Shown here: positions 1-9,306 of the stretch, piece by piece
Layout: every line of letters starts with the position of its first letter
Position numbering within the stretch: the first letter of the stretch is position 1
Source: a beta proteobacterium AAP51
Lineage (GTDB): Bacteria > Pseudomonadota > Gammaproteobacteria > Burkholderiales > Burkholderiaceae_C
Reading direction: 5' to 3'
Assembly: GCA_001295905.1 (NCBI GenBank)
Contig: LJHT01000041.1
Coordinates: forward strand, 1 to 52,133
DNA length: 52,133 nt
Notes under the pieces: generated by a model
What the model was told of the DNA's origin: nothing
Databases searched by the model: none
What the model saw: only the letters and a program-made list of their open reading frames with translations
Translations under genes and position numbers: made by a program

Positions 1-816
1 CTGGCTGGCGCGGCGCTGGCCGCGCCCTGGCCCGCGCGCGCCACGCCGCCTGTGCCGCCCGTGCCGAAAGACCCGCGCCCAGCGCTCCCCTGGGCCTGGC
101 GCAGCCGCTTCACCGAGGGCCTGGCCGACTGGCCGGGCCGCGGTGCGGTCTGGGGCGCGCAGAACCAGCAGTTCCTGCCCGCGCAGGGGGTGCCAGGGCG
201 GCTGCTGCGCGTGGCCCTGCAGCGCGGCGGCATCGACCCGGGCTCTATGCGCCAGCGCGGCCTGCCGCCTTCGGGCACCGGCTTCAAGGCCCGCGTGCTG
301 GCGGCTGGCAGCGACGCCGCCACACTGCGCTACCGCCTGCGTTTCGACGAGCACTTCGAGTTCGTGCGCGGGGGCAAGCTGCCAGGCCTGTTCGGCGGGC
401 TGGGCCCTTCGGGCGGCCAGGTGCCCAACGGGTATGACGGCTTCTCGCTGCGTCTGATGTGGCGCGAACGTGGCCTGGGCGAGGTCTACGCCTACCTGCC
501 CACCAGCCGCGTGCATGGCACCTCGCTGCTGGCCGGGCGCTTCGGCTTCGTGCCGGGGCGCTGGCACGAGGTGGTGCAGTCCGTGCGCCTCAACACCCCG
601 GGGCAGGACGACGGCCTGCTGGCGCTGTGGCTCGACGGCGTTCTGGTGGGCAGCCTGCTGAACCTGCGCCTGCGCGACACGCCGGCCCTGCAACTGGAAG
701 GCGTGTTCTTCGACGTCTTCTTCGGCGGCAACGACGACAGCTGGGCGGCGCGCGCCGACACCCACATCGACTTCGCCGATTTCGCCCTGGCCACCGACGC
801 CCGAGGACCACGATGA
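1..816 (+). CDS. Polysaccharide lyase (PL14-like) exported protein, 5' partial
   Basis: The reading frame is open from base 1, so the true start lies upstream. The first residues (LAGAALAAPWPARA) look like the end of a cleaved export signal, so the protein is probably periplasmic or secreted. The rest has the pattern of PL14-type beta-jelly-roll lyases: a GGKLPGLFGG block, a YDGFSLRLMWR strand, a LWLDG strand and a closing FFGGNDDSWAA...IDFADF segment. Family members cleave uronic-acid-containing polysaccharides by beta-elimination, but the substrate cannot be read here. The stop overlaps the next start (ATGA at 813-816), so it is coupled to the flippase-glycosyltransferase gene. A role in trimming or releasing the polymer made by this locus is inferred. 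The fold assignment is reasonable; the exact activity is uncertain. Confidence 0.7.
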   Translation: MAGAALAAPWPARATPPVPPVPKDPRPALPWAWRSRFTEGLADWPGRGAVWGAQNQQFLPAQGVPGRLLRVALQRGGIDPGSMRQRGLPPSGTGFKARVLAAGSDAATLRYRLRFDEHFEFVRGGKLPGLFGGLGPSGGQVPNGYDGFSLRLMWRERGLGEVYAYLPTSRVHGTSLLAGRFGFVPGRWHEVVQSVRLNTPGQDDGLLALWLDGVLVGSLLNLRLRDTPALQLEGVFFDVFFGGNDDSWAARADTHIDFADFALATDARGPR

Positions 817-3233
817 GTACCCCCGCCCGCCCCGCACCCACCCCCGGCCCGGCGCCGCGCCTGAGCGGCCGGCGTGCGGCCTTGATCGAGCAGGGCCTGG
901 TGTCCGGCGCCAGCTTCGTGGTCTTCCTGTGGCTGGCCCGCGGGCTGACGCCCGAGGCCTGGGGCAGCTTCGGGCTGGCCTATGCCTTGGTGCTGTTTGC
1001 GCAGGGCTTCCAGCGCGCGCTGGTGACCTTGCCCATGATCAGCTTCGGCAACGGGCCGGCCGCCCCCACGGCGGGCGACTTTCCCGGCCGCACCGCCTGG
1101 GCAGCGGCCAATGCCAGCGTGGCCGGCACGGCCGCGATGATGCTGGCACTGGCCGCCGGCCTGGCCTTCTGGGCCAGCGCGGCCTGGGGCCTGGCTGCGT
1201 GGGTGGCGCAGGCCCTGGCCATGGCCGCCGTGATGATGCTGCCGGCCATGGCCCACGAGTTCGCGCGCCGCGCGGCGGTGCAGGCGCAGCAGATGGGCCT
1301 GCTGGCTGCCATGGGCGCGGTGTTCGCCGCCGTGCTGCTGGGCCTGGCCTTCGTGCCCTGGCCTCTGGCTTGGCAAGCCTCGCAGGCCTGGCATCCGGCG
1401 CTGGCCCTGGCCCTGGCATGGACGGCCTCGGCCGCCTTGCCGGTGCTGACCCGCCGCCATGCCCCGCTGGCCTGGCCGGGCCGGCCGCCGGAGCGGAAAG
1501 GCTACGCCCGCTTCGGCGGCTGGGCCTTGGGCAGCCATCTCGCCTACAGCGGCTACAACTTCGGCGTGCAGGCGCTGCTGGGCGCGCTGGCCGGCCCCGC
1601 GGCCCTGGGCGCCTTCCATGCCTGCCGGGCGCTGGTGCAGCCCGTCAGCACCCTGCAGGCGGCGCTGGACAGCATCGACAAGCCCCAGGCCGCCGCAGCG
1701 CTGGCGCAGGCCGGCGCGGCGGGCCTGCGCCAGCGCCTGTGGCTCAGCTTCGCCACCGTGGCCTGGCTGGCGCTGCCCTACCTGGCCTGCGTGGCCCTGG
1801 CCGCCGGGCCGCTGCTGGCGCTGGCCTACGGCGAGGTGTATGCCGGGCAAGGCACCGTGGTGCTGATGTGGTGCGTGGCGGCGGGCTGCAGCCTGCTGTC
1901 GCAGCCGCTCGAATCCGGCCTGTATGTGGCGCAGCGCACGCGGGCCTTGTTCTGGGGCCGCGTGCTGGCCGCGGCACTCAGCCTCACTGCAGCCGTGCCG
2001 CTGATCCTGCATTTCGGCGCCGCCGGTGCCCTGGCCGCCATGGCCCTGGGTTACGCCGTGGCGGCTGCCGCCAGCCTGTGCACGCTGGCGCGCCTGAAGT
2101 CCGCCCGGCCCGAGGCGCCGACTTCCCCTGTTCCTTCGACCCTGCGCTCCGACGACATGAATCCTTCCGACTTGCCAGCCACCCCCAGCGCCGCACCCTG
2201 CGCCGCCCCCCGCGCCGTTTATCTGGCCTGGGCAGCCTTCCAGCGCCGGCAGGTGTCGATGGCCGATGCCGCCGGCTTCGACTGCGTCTTCATGCCCATG
2301 GCCTACAAGGGCCGCAGCCATCTGCGGCGCGCCTGGCACTACCTGGGGCTCTTCCTGCGCACGGTGGCGGTGCTGCGCGAGCGCCGGCCGCCGGTGGCCT
2401 GGCTGCAGCTGCCGCAGATGCCGCTGCTGTGGGCGGCGCTGGTCTACCGCCTGCTGTTCGATCGCCAGGTGGTGCTGGTGGCCGACTGCCACAACGCCGT
2501 GTTCCGGCCCCCGTGGTCGCGCGTGCCGCTGGGCGTGCGGCTGCTGGCGCGCTGCGAAGCCGTGCTGGTGCACAACCGCGACATGCTCACCGCCGCGCTG
2601 GCCCTGGGCGTGCCTGCGGCGCGGCTGCGTGTGCTGGAAGACGTGCCCCCGCCCCCGCGCGAGGCCAGCCCGCCGCCGGTGCCTGCCGCCTTTGCCGGCC
2701 GGCCGCACCCCTGGCTGTTGTTCGCAGGCAGCTATGGGCACGACGAGCCCGTGGCCGAGGTGCTGCAGGCCGCGCGCGAGCTCGGCACCGGCGTGGTGGC
2801 CATCACCGGCCGCCTGAGCAATGCCGCGAAGAATGGGCACGACATCACCCAGCCGCCGCCCAACGTGGTGCTCACGGGCTACCTGCCGCTGGCGGAATTC
2901 GAGGCGCTGATGACGCATTGCGATGCCGTGCTGGCCTTCACCCGCTACGACGGCATCCAACTCAGCGTGTGCAGCGAAGCGCTGGGCTTCGGGCGCCCGC
3001 TGGTGGTGTCCGACACCCCGCTGCTGCGCGACCTCTTCGGCGCCGCTGGCGTGATGACCGACAGCGCCGACCCCGCCGCCATCGTGCGCGCGGTGCGCCA
3101 GGCCTGCGCCGAGAACACTGTTCGCGCGGCGGCCTCGCGCGCGCTGGCGCAACAGCGCCGGCAGCAATGGCAGGCCGGCCCCTTGCAGGCCTGCCTGGCG
3201 CTGCTGCGTGGCCCGGCTGGAGACGCGCGTTGA
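813..3233 (+). CDS. Fused Wzx-type flippase and family-4-like glycosyltransferase
   Basis: A single open frame of 806 codons. Residues 1 to about 448 form a polytopic membrane protein with alternating hydrophobic helices (starting near GLVSGASFVVFLWLARGL), typical in length and pattern of polysaccharide flippases that move undecaprenyl-linked repeat units across the inner membrane. Residues from about 449 (Met at 2157) form a soluble glycosyltransferase of about 358 residues, with a LLFAGSYGHDEPV donor-domain start and a late SEALGFGRPLVVSDTP block characteristic of GT-B enzymes. A Pro/Ala/Ser-rich linker joins the two and no stop lies between. The start at 813 overlaps the lyase stop. The 2157 ATG has no convincing ribosome binding site, favouring a real fusion. 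The alternative is two genes merged by a single-base error, since neighbouring junctions overlap as ATGA. Confidence 0.78.
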   Translation: MSTPARPAPTPGPAPRLSGRRAALIEQGLVSGASFVVFLWLARGLTPEAWGSFGLAYALVLFAQGFQRALVTLPMISFGNGPAAPTAGDFPGRTAWAAANASVAGTAAMMLALAAGLAFWASAAWGLAAWVAQALAMAAVMMLPAMAHEFARRAAVQAQQMGLLAAMGAVFAAVLLGLAFVPWPLAWQASQAWHPALALALAWTASAALPVLTRRHAPLAWPGRPPERKGYARFGGWALGSHLAYSGYNFGVQALLGALAGPAALGAFHACRALVQPVSTLQAALDSIDKPQAAAALAQAGAAGLRQRLWLSFATVAWLALPYLACVALAAGPLLALAYGEVYAGQGTVVLMWCVAAGCSLLSQPLESGLYVAQRTRALFWGRVLAAALSLTAAVPLILHFGAAGALAAMALGYAVAAAASLCTLARLKSARPEAPTSPVPSTLRSDDMNPSDLPATPSAAPCAAPRAVYLAWAAFQRRQVSMADAAGFDCVFMPMAYKGRSHLRRAWHYLGLFLRTVAVLRERRPPVAWLQLPQMPLLWAALVYRLLFDRQVVLVADCHNAVFRPPWSRVPLGVRLLARCEAVLVHNRDMLTAALALGVPAARLRVLEDVPPPPREASPPPVPAAFAGRPHPWLLFAGSYGHDEPVAEVLQAARELGTGVVAITGRLSNAAKNGHDITQPPPNVVLTGYLPLAEFEALMTHCDAVLAFTRYDGIQLSVCSEALGFGRPLVVSDTPLLRDLFGAAGVMTDSADPAAIVRAVRQACAENTVRAAASRALAQQRRQQWQAGPLQACLALLRGPAGDAR

Positions 3234-4507
3234 ACGCCGCCACCGGCACCGGCGCAGCCTTGCGCATCACGGGCAGCGAGGCCACGGCGCGTGCCACCAC
3301 GCTGCCCTGCGTGGCCATCCTGGGCCGCCTGGGCACGCCGCAGCTCGCCTGCCTGCGCAGCTGGCGGCGCCAGGGCCTGCGCTGCGTGTTCCTGCACGCC
3401 GATGCCGCGCCCTTGCCGCGCCTGGTGCAGGCGCTGCTGGGCGTGCCCTGCGTGCACCTGGGCCCGCTGCGCCTGGACGACGAAGCCTTCGTCGCCCACC
3501 TGGCCCGCGCGCTGGCGCAGGCCGGCGTGCAGGCGCTCACCTGTGTGTCCGAGCCCATCAGCGAAGCCCTGTGGGCGCGCCGGGCCGAGCTGCCCGCAGG
3601 GTTGCAGATCGTCTCGGTGCAGCCCCACCAATCGGCCACGCTGGCCTCGAAATGGCGGCAGGACGGCCTGGCCCGCGCCGCGGGGCTGGACACGCTGCCC
3701 ACCTGGTGCCTGGGGCCGGGCGAGCGCGCCGAACTGCCGGCCGATGCCTACCCGGCCGTGGTGCGCCCCGACGAAGCGCGCCGCACGCTGCCGGCCTTCA
3801 AGGTGGAGGTGGTGCAGAACGCGGCCGAACTGCAGCGGCTGGTCGACCGCCTGCAGCCCGGTTCGGCCGGCGTGGTGGTGCAGCCGCTGGTGCACGGGCC
3901 CAACCTGCTGGTGCACGCCTGGCGCTCGGCCGACGAGCGTTGCGCCGGGCATGCCGCCTTCCGCGTCGACATCAAGCACCAGGGCCTCTCGGTGGTGATG
4001 CGCCCGGTGCAGGCCCCGCCCGAAGTGCTGGCAGGTTGCACCCGCATGGCCCTGGCGCTGGGCTTGACCGGGGTGTTCCACTTCGACTTCATCGAAGACG
4101 CGCGCACCGGCCGGCTGTGTTTCCTCGATCTCAACCCGCGCCTGGGGGGCTCGACCGGCAAGGCCCTGGCCGCCGGCTACGACGAGCCCCTGGCCCTGCT
4201 GGCCACGCTGGCGCCGTCGGCCTTGCCTGGCGCGCCCTTCCTGCGGCCCACGCTGCGCAGCGCTGGCGGCAAGCACCAGGCGCTGCGGGCCTTGGTGTCG
4301 GTGCTGCGCGGCCGTAGCACGGCGGCCGACTACCCTTGCCCGGCCCGCGGCCGCGCCGTGGCCGGCCTGCTGCAGTTCCTGCTGGCCGGGCGCGACGAGA
4401 TCGTGAACCTCGCCGGCTGGCGTTCCGCGCTGGCCTTTGCGCTGTACCAGCTGCGGCGGCGGCTGGCCGCGCCCGCAGACGGCATGCCGCCTAGGCCATC
4501 GCCATGA
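3230..4507 (+). CDS. ATP-grasp family ligase of the polysaccharide locus
   Basis: Begins at TTG 3230, which overlaps the previous stop (TTGA) and has GGAG 9 bases upstream; 425 codons. The second half has ATP-grasp features: a substrate-facing VVQPLVHGPNLLVH segment, then GLTGVFHFDFIEDARTG and CFLDLNPRLGGSTG, where the Glu/Asp/Asn residues would bind Mg-ATP. Such enzymes join a carboxylate to an amine or thiol through an acyl-phosphate. In exopolysaccharide loci they are plausible candidates for amide decoration of sugars, but the acceptor here is unknown. The C-terminus is basic and helical. It converges on the deacetylase gene, with 17 bp of the two 3' ends overlapping. Fold assignment is confident, substrate is not. 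Confidence 0.72.
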   Translation: MNAATGTGAALRITGSEATARATTLPCVAILGRLGTPQLACLRSWRRQGLRCVFLHADAAPLPRLVQALLGVPCVHLGPLRLDDEAFVAHLARALAQAGVQALTCVSEPISEALWARRAELPAGLQIVSVQPHQSATLASKWRQDGLARAAGLDTLPTWCLGPGERAELPADAYPAVVRPDEARRTLPAFKVEVVQNAAELQRLVDRLQPGSAGVVVQPLVHGPNLLVHAWRSADERCAGHAAFRVDIKHQGLSVVMRPVQAPPEVLAGCTRMALALGLTGVFHFDFIEDARTGRLCFLDLNPRLGGSTGKALAAGYDEPLALLATLAPSALPGAPFLRPTLRSAGGKHQALRALVSVLRGRSTAADYPCPARGRAVAGLLQFLLAGRDEIVNLAGWRSALAFALYQLRRRLAAPADGMPPRPSP

Positions 4508-5510
4508 CCGGCCGGCGCAGCACCTGCTGGTAGTGGTTCATGCCGACGAAAGGCTCGTCGGCGTGGCGGCGCAGGAAGGCTTCCAGCATGCCCAGCGAAT
4601 ACGGCGTCAGCGCCTTGGGGTGGCCGATGACGACGAAGTCTTCCATGCCCAGGCGCTGGTAGTTGCGCCAGGCGGCTTCGAGGAAGCCGCTCTTCATGCC
4701 GTCCATCGACACCACGCTGGCCGTGGGCGTGAACAGCTTCCGCAGCAGGTCGGCCTTGCTCAGCGGCACGGCCTGGCCTTCGCCCAGCGCCCGGTGCCCG
4801 GGCAGCCGCAGCTTGCGGGCCGCCGCCAGCCGCCAGTACCACCACGGCGAGACGCGGTGGCTGGCGATGGGCACTTCCAGGAAGCTGCCGTCTTCCTGCG
4901 GCAGCAGGGGGTCGACCTCGAAGCGCCAGTGGCTCTCTTCGGGCGCCTGCGTGAAGTCGTAGCTTTGCGCCTCGCCTTCCTGCCGGCCGCCGGTGTAGAC
5001 GGTGCTGTCGATGCGGATGCCGGCCTGCCGCAGCGGTTCGCGCAGCCGCTCGAAGGGCTGGATGCACCAGCCGCCGGCGCGAAAGGCGCAGACGCGCTGG
5101 GCGCCGGCCAGCGCGCGCAGGGCCTGGCAGCCCTCGGTCGTCATCTCGGCAATCTCTTCATCGGCGAAGGCGTGCAGGCGGTAGCGCCGCAGGTCCATCT
5201 GCCAGGACTGCCCGTCCCAGCGGGTGTCGCGCCAATGCGGGTGCAGGTGCAGCTGCAGCTCGTGGCCGGCGCTGGCCAGCGCTTCGAGCTGGCGTGCCAC
5301 GCGGTAGTGCTCGGTCATCAGCGCGGCGTGGCGGGGCGCTTCCTCGCGCAGGCGCAGCAGCCACAGCGCATCGACGAAGAACACCAGGCGCACGCCGTAG
5401 CGCGTGGCCAGCCTGGCCAGCGCCTCGGTGGGCTCGATCAATGTGCGTTCGGCGCTGCCGCTGTGGGCGCCGAAGTAGATCTCGTAGTCCAGCGTGAGCG
5501 AGATGTTCAC
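4491..5510 (-). CDS. Polysaccharide deacetylase-like protein (NodB homology fold)
   Basis: 339 codons from GTG 5510, inside the GTGA overlap with the upstream glycosyltransferase stop. It opens with SLTLDYEIYFG, the catalytic Asp region of NodB-type deacetylases, followed by a metal-binding GHELQLHLHPHW motif and an AFRAGGW motif, the usual order of motifs 1 to 3. No signal peptide is visible, so it should act in the cytoplasm, probably on lipid-linked or nucleotide-linked GlcNAc/ManNAc. That would fit the WecB and WecG products encoded just upstream. Last gene of the minus-strand arm; its end overlaps the ATP-grasp gene tail to tail. Activity is inferred from motifs only. Confidence 0.75.
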   Translation of the reverse strand: MNISLTLDYEIYFGAHSGSAERTLIEPTEALARLATRYGVRLVFFVDALWLLRLREEAPRHAALMTEHYRVARQLEALASAGHELQLHLHPHWRDTRWDGQSWQMDLRRYRLHAFADEEIAEMTTEGCQALRALAGAQRVCAFRAGGWCIQPFERLREPLRQAGIRIDSTVYTGGRQEGEAQSYDFTQAPEESHWRFEVDPLLPQEDGSFLEVPIASHRVSPWWYWRLAAARKLRLPGHRALGEGQAVPLSKADLLRKLFTPTASVVSMDGMKSGFLEAAWRNYQRLGMEDFVVIGHPKALTPYSLGMLEAFLRRHADEPFVGMNHYQQVLRRPVMAMA

Positions 5511-6304
5511 GGCTGCAGCGGCTCGTGCCCCGCGCCCGGCGCGGGGGCCGCCAGCGGCATGCGGCGCGTGCTGCGCCACTCGTGCCACATCAGGCCGAAG
5601 AAGGCCATGTCCTCGATGAAGTAGCGGCGGAACATGCGCCGTGGTTCTTGCAGGAAGCGGAAGAACCATTCCAGGCCCACCTGCTGCATCCAGCGCGGCG
5701 CGCGGCGCACCTTGCCGGCGGCGACATCGAAACTGCCGCCCACCCCCATTGCGAAGGGCACGCGCATCGTGGCCTGATGCTGGCCCAGGAAACGTTCCTT
5801 CTTCGGCGAGCTGATGGCCACGAACAGCAGGTCGGCCTGCGCCGCGGCGATGTCGGCCACCACCTGCGCTTCTTCCTCGGGCTGCCAGTAGCCGTTGCGG
5901 CAGCCGGCGAACTGCAGCGCCGGCAGCCGCGCCTGGTAGCGGGCGCGCACCTCCTCGATGACCTCCTGCGTCGCCCCCAGCAGGTAGACGCGCCAGCCCT
6001 TGGCCGCCGCGCGCACCATCAGCGCGTCGAACAGGTCGACGCCGGCCACGCGCTCCTTCAGCGGGCGGCCGAGCAGGCGCGAGGCCCACACCACCGGCAT
6101 GCCGTCGACGTTGACGAGCGCGCAGTCGTTGACGATCTGCCGCAGGCCCAGGTCCTTCTGCGCCTTCACCAGCTTGTCGACGTTCACCACCACGTGCTGG
6201 TGCGGCGTGCCGCTGGCGATGAAGCCTTCCACCACCTGCAGCGTTTCTTCCATCGACAGGTTGTCGATGCCGCAGCCCATCATCTGCACACGTTGTTGCT
6301 TCAT
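5507..6304 (-). CDS. WecG/TagA/CpsF family (GT26) glycosyltransferase
   Basis: 265 codons, starting at ATG 6304 in an ATGA overlap with the epimerase stop. The family signature is clear: NVDKLV (41-46), DGMPVVW (67-73), [11 protein letters not shown] from residue 85, VYLLGAT near 107-112, and a [13 protein letters not shown] block. GT26 enzymes transfer N-acetylmannosamine or N-acetylmannosaminuronic acid to a lipid-linked first sugar on the cytoplasmic face of the membrane. A UDP-GlcNAc 2-epimerase immediately upstream supplies UDP-ManNAc, so this is probably the second-sugar transferase of the repeat unit. No WecC-type dehydrogenase is in the window, so whether ManNAc or ManNAcA is transferred is open. 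Confidence 0.88.
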   Translation of the reverse strand: MKQQRVQMMGCGIDNLSMEETLQVVEGFIASGTPHQHVVVNVDKLVKAQKDLGLRQIVNDCALVNVDGMPVVWASRLLGRPLKERVAGVDLFDALMVRAAAKGWRVYLLGATQEVIEEVRARYQARLPALQFAGCRNGYWQPEEEAQVVADIAAAQADLLFVAISSPKKERFLGQHQATMRVPFAMGVGGSFDVAAGKVRRAPRWMQQVGLEWFFRFLQEPRRMFRRYFIEDMAFFGLMWHEWRSTRRMPLAAPAPGAGHEPLQP

Positions 6305-7500
6305 GCCATTTCTCCGGCCAGGATGTCCACGATGCGGGCGGCGGCGTTGCCGTCCCAGAGGGCAGGGCGGCGGCCGCGCTTGCCGCCGTTCTGCAGGCAG
6401 CGCTGGGCCAGGGCCTCGATGCGTTCGGGGTTGGTGCCCGCCAGCGTGTTGCTGCCTTCGTCCACGGTGATGGGGCGCTCGGTGTTCTCGCGCAGCGTCA
6501 GGCAGGGCACGCCGAGCGCGGTGGTCTCTTCCTGCAGGCCACCGCTGTCGGTGAGCACGAGGCGCGCGTCCATCCACAGGTTCAGGAAGCTCATGTAGGG
6601 CTGGGGCGGCATCAGGTGCACGCGCGGCGACAGCGCCAGCGGCAGGCGGCCGAGCCGTTCGCGCGTGCGCGGGTGCACCGGGAAGGCCAGCGGCAGGTCT
6701 TGCGAGATGCGGTTCAGCGCCTTCACCAGCCCCGCCAGCACTTCCGGCACGTCGACGTTGGAAGGGCGGTGCAGCGTGACGACGCCGTAGCGCACGCCGA
6801 GCTGGCGCTTCACGGTTTCAGAAGGCAGCGTCACTGGCGCGTACTGCGCCAGCTGCCGCGCCTGGTGCATGACGTTGTCCACCATCACGTGGCCCACGTG
6901 GAAGATGCCGCGCTCGGACGCGCCTTCGCGGCGCAGGTGCGCCAGCCCCGCGGGCTCGGTGACGAAGTGCCAGTCGCTGAGCGCGTCGGTGACGATGCGG
7001 TTGATCTCTTCAGGCATGCCGCGGTCGCCGCTGCGCAGGCCCGCTTCCACATGCGCCAGCTTCACGCCCGCCTTCTTGGCCACCACCGAGCAGGCCAGCG
7101 TGGAGTTCACGTCGCCCACCACCAGCACGGCGTCGGGGCGGTCGTTCTGGCAGTGGGTTTCGAAGGCCTGCATCACGCGGCCGGTCTGCTCGGCGTGGGT
7201 GCCGCCGCCGCAGTTGAAGTGCACGTGCGGGGGCGGGATGTCCAGCTCTTCGAAGAACACGTCGCTCATCGCGTGGTCGTAGTGCTGCCCGGTGTGCACC
7301 AGCTTCCAGTCGAGCCGGCCGTCGGCCTTCAGGGCACGCACCAGGGGCGCGATCTTCATGAAGTTCGGCCGCGCGCCGGCCACCAGATGCACGGTGGGCC
7401 GCTTGGTCGGCAAGGCGCTGGGGGCGGTGCCGAACGTGGGGGTGAATTCGGTGCTGTGCTGCATGTAGGCACAGAGGTCGCGGGGCGCGAGTTCGTACAT
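6301..7500 (-). CDS. wecB: UDP-N-acetylglucosamine 2-epimerase (non-hydrolysing)
   Basis: 399 codons. ATG 7500 is chosen because GGAG sits about 6 bases upstream; a start at 7527 is also open. Converts UDP-GlcNAc to UDP-ManNAc in the cytoplasm. Visible family motifs: GARPNFMK (42-49), HTGQHYD (69-75), [10 protein letters not shown] (150-159), LHRPSNVD (243-250) and DSGGLQEE (318-325), which hold the catalytic acidic residues and the UDP-binding site. The residues before about 35 extend beyond the usual family start. Coupled by ATGA to the GT26 gene downstream and preceded by the initiating transferase, so it supplies the donor for this polysaccharide. Confidence 0.93.
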   Translation of the reverse strand: MYELAPRDLCAYMQHSTEFTPTFGTAPSALPTKRPTVHLVAGARPNFMKIAPLVRALKADGRLDWKLVHTGQHYDHAMSDVFFEELDIPPPHVHFNCGGGTHAEQTGRVMQAFETHCQNDRPDAVLVVGDVNSTLACSVVAKKAGVKLAHVEAGLRSGDRGMPEEINRIVTDALSDWHFVTEPAGLAHLRREGASERGIFHVGHVMVDNVMHQARQLAQYAPVTLPSETVKRQLGVRYGVVTLHRPSNVDVPEVLAGLVKALNRISQDLPLAFPVHPRTRERLGRLPLALSPRVHLMPPQPYMSFLNLWMDARLVLTDSGGLQEETTALGVPCLTLRENTERPITVDEGSNTLAGTNPERIEALAQRCLQNGGKRGRRPALWDGNAAARIVDILAGEMA

Positions 7501-7536
7501 GGGCACTCCAGAAATTTCGGGCGGCACGGCCGCTTT

Positions 7537-9042
7537 TCAGTAAGCGTTCGTGCCGCGCAGCACCAGCCACACGGTGCGCAGCAGGATCACGAGGTCCAGG
7601 CCCGGCGAGGCGTTGCGCAGGTAGGCCAGGTCGAAGGCCACGCGGTCCTGCATCTTTTCCAGCGTGTCGGTCTCGCCGCGGTGCCCGTTCACCTGGGCCC
7701 AGCCGGTGATGCCCGGGCGCACCTGGTGCCGCCGCATGTAGGCGGGGATGAGGGTGCGGTACATCTCGTTGTGCGCCACGGCGTGGGGGCGCGGGCCCAC
7801 CAGGCTCATGCGGCCCTGCAGCACGTTGATGAGCTGGGGCAGCTCGTCCATCGAGGTGCGGCGCAGCAGGCGGCCGAAGGGCGTGACACGCGGGTCTTCG
7901 CGGCGGGCCTGCGGCACGTGCGCGCCGTCGTCCTGCGTGCGCATGGTGCGGAACTTGTAGATGACGATCTCGCGCCCATCCAGCCCGTTGCGGCGCTGGC
8001 GGAAGATCACCGGCCCCGGCGAACTGCGCTTCACGCCCACCGCGATGGCCAGCAGCAGCGGGGCCGCCACCACCAGCGCGGCACTGGCCAGGGCCAGGTC
8101 GGTGAGGCGCTTGATGGCGCCGTTCAGCCCCGTGAAGGGCGATTCGCACAGGCCCACCACCGGCACGCCGGCCACCTGCCGCAGGCGGCCCTGGATGATG
8201 TCGATGCCGCCCAGGTCGGGCACGGCATGCAGGCTGGCGGTGGTGCCCTGCAGCTGCGCCAGCAGCGGGGCCAGGCGCTGCACGCCCAGCGGCAGTGCGA
8301 AATAGACCTCGTGCACGCCCAGCGTGCGCACGGCTTCGGCCACTTCCGCCAGGCCGCCCAGGCAGCGGTGGCGCGTGGCCAGCGCAGTGCGTTCACCGGC
8401 GCGGTCGTCGAAATAGCCCAGCAGCTGCACCGAGCGGCTGGTGTCGTGCTGCAGGGCCTGGGCCAGGTGCGCCGCCGTGGCGCCACCGCCCACCAGCACC
8501 ACGCGGCGCTGTGCGCTGGGCTGGCCGGCCCGTTGGTGCTGCAGCGCGTGCAGGCCCACGAGCAAGCCCCAGTGCAGCACCGGCGTGGCCGTGGCCCAGG
8601 CCAGCAGCAGCGGCAGGCTGAAGAGGCCCAGGCTGTCGCTGGCCCAGCCGCACAGCGCCAGCACGCCCAGCAGGGCCAGCCAGGTGCGCAGCACGGCACC
8701 CGCGGCCGGCAGCGGGCGGCAAAGGCCCACGGGCCGGGCCGCCGCCAGCATGCAGGTCATCAGGCACAGCACGATGTCGGGCCGCTGCAGGCCCAGCCCC
8801 TGCCACACCGCAAGCCCGGCATAACTGCCCACGGCCACGGCGGGCAGCAGCAGGGCCTCCAGGGCCTCGGTGGCCGAGGGGGGCGTGTTCGTGAACCTGG
8901 GTGCTGCCGGCTTCCAGGCAGCCGCGGCGGCCGTGGCCGCCGTGGTGGTGACAGGGTGGGCGGAAGGGCTGGAGGGCCCCCCTCGGCCGGCGTGGCCGGC
9001 GTGGCCAGCTGCGCCGGCGTGGGCGGCAAGGGTCGATGGCAT
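7537..9042 (-). CDS. Undecaprenyl-phosphate sugar phosphotransferase (WcaJ/EpsB type)
   Basis: 501 codons from ATG 9042; an in-frame GTG lies two codons upstream. Starts repeat-unit synthesis by moving a sugar-1-phosphate to undecaprenyl phosphate at the inner membrane. Layout: an unusual Ala/Gly/His-rich N-terminus of about 70 residues, about four membrane helices, a CoA-binding-like Rossmann segment ([19 protein letters not shown]), another membrane segment and a C-terminal catalytic domain of about 200 residues with [36 protein letters not shown] and [15 protein letters not shown]. First gene of the minus-strand arm, divergent from rhlE. The first sugar (glucose or an N-acetylhexosamine) cannot be decided; the WecB/WecG neighbours favour a GlcNAc-type primer. 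Confidence 0.9.
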   Translation of the reverse strand: MPSTLAAHAGAAGHAGHAGRGGPSSPSAHPVTTTAATAAAAAWKPAAPRFTNTPPSATEALEALLLPAVAVGSYAGLAVWQGLGLQRPDIVLCLMTCMLAAARPVGLCRPLPAAGAVLRTWLALLGVLALCGWASDSLGLFSLPLLLAWATATPVLHWGLLVGLHALQHQRAGQPSAQRRVVLVGGGATAAHLAQALQHDTSRSVQLLGYFDDRAGERTALATRHRCLGGLAEVAEAVRTLGVHEVYFALPLGVQRLAPLLAQLQGTTASLHAVPDLGGIDIIQGRLRQVAGVPVVGLCESPFTGLNGAIKRLTDLALASAALVVAAPLLLAIAVGVKRSSPGPVIFRQRRNGLDGREIVIYKFRTMRTQDDGAHVPQARREDPRVTPFGRLLRRTSMDELPQLINVLQGRMSLVGPRPHAVAHNEMYRTLIPAYMRRHQVRPGITGWAQVNGHRGETDTLEKMQDRVAFDLAYLRNASPGLDLVILLRTVWLVLRGTNAY

Positions 9043-9306
9043 GGACACGGCAGGGCCTCGGTGGCGGGCGGATGCGCCAGATGCCCCCACAGAGCGGCCC
9101 GCCGGCCTGCCGATACATCGCCTTCGCGCCGAATCGCCACGGCGCCTGGCGCGGCGATGCCCCTAGAATGCGGGGTATCGCCGCGGCTTCCAGTCATCGC
9201 GGCGGCGTCGTTTCCGACACCTCCGCTTCCATCGCGCCTACCCGACTGGTGCGCCCGCCCCGGGCGACAGCAGGCTGCGAACCTGGCCCCCTGTGGCCCC
9301 CATCCC
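9043..9306. other. Divergent intergenic region between the EPS arm and rhlE
   Basis: 264 bases with no credible gene. It must contain promoters for both directions. The only conspicuous element is CTAGAATG within CCCCTAGAATGCGGGG, a short inverted GC frame around a -10-like box on the plus strand. The part next to 9042 is low-complexity GC sequence that continues the odd N-terminal coding of the transferase. Confidence 0.5.
9164..9169 (+). promoter_or_regulatory. Candidate -10 box for rhlE
   Basis: TAGAAT matches TATAAT at five of six positions and is flanked by CCCC and GGGG. No -35 at 17-18 bp spacing is recognisable. The leader to the ATG would be about 130 bases. Confidence 0.3.

Noticed and set aside
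492..3167. Very long antisense ORF opposite the flippase-glycosyltransferase
   Set aside because: His/Gln/Arg-rich composition with no domain pattern; it arises from the GC-rich third positions of the real gene. The same holds for the long antisense frames at 8700-9300, 10359-14219 (+) and 24448-26334 (+).
6616..9306. Upstream extension of the rhlE reading frame (about 900 codons)
   Set aside because: Runs antisense through wecB and the sugar transferase and has no helicase homology; RhlE homology starts at 9307.
9040..9306. Possible small gene in the divergent region
   Set aside because: No frame with a credible start, ribosome binding site and composition; low-complexity continuation of the transferase N-terminus.
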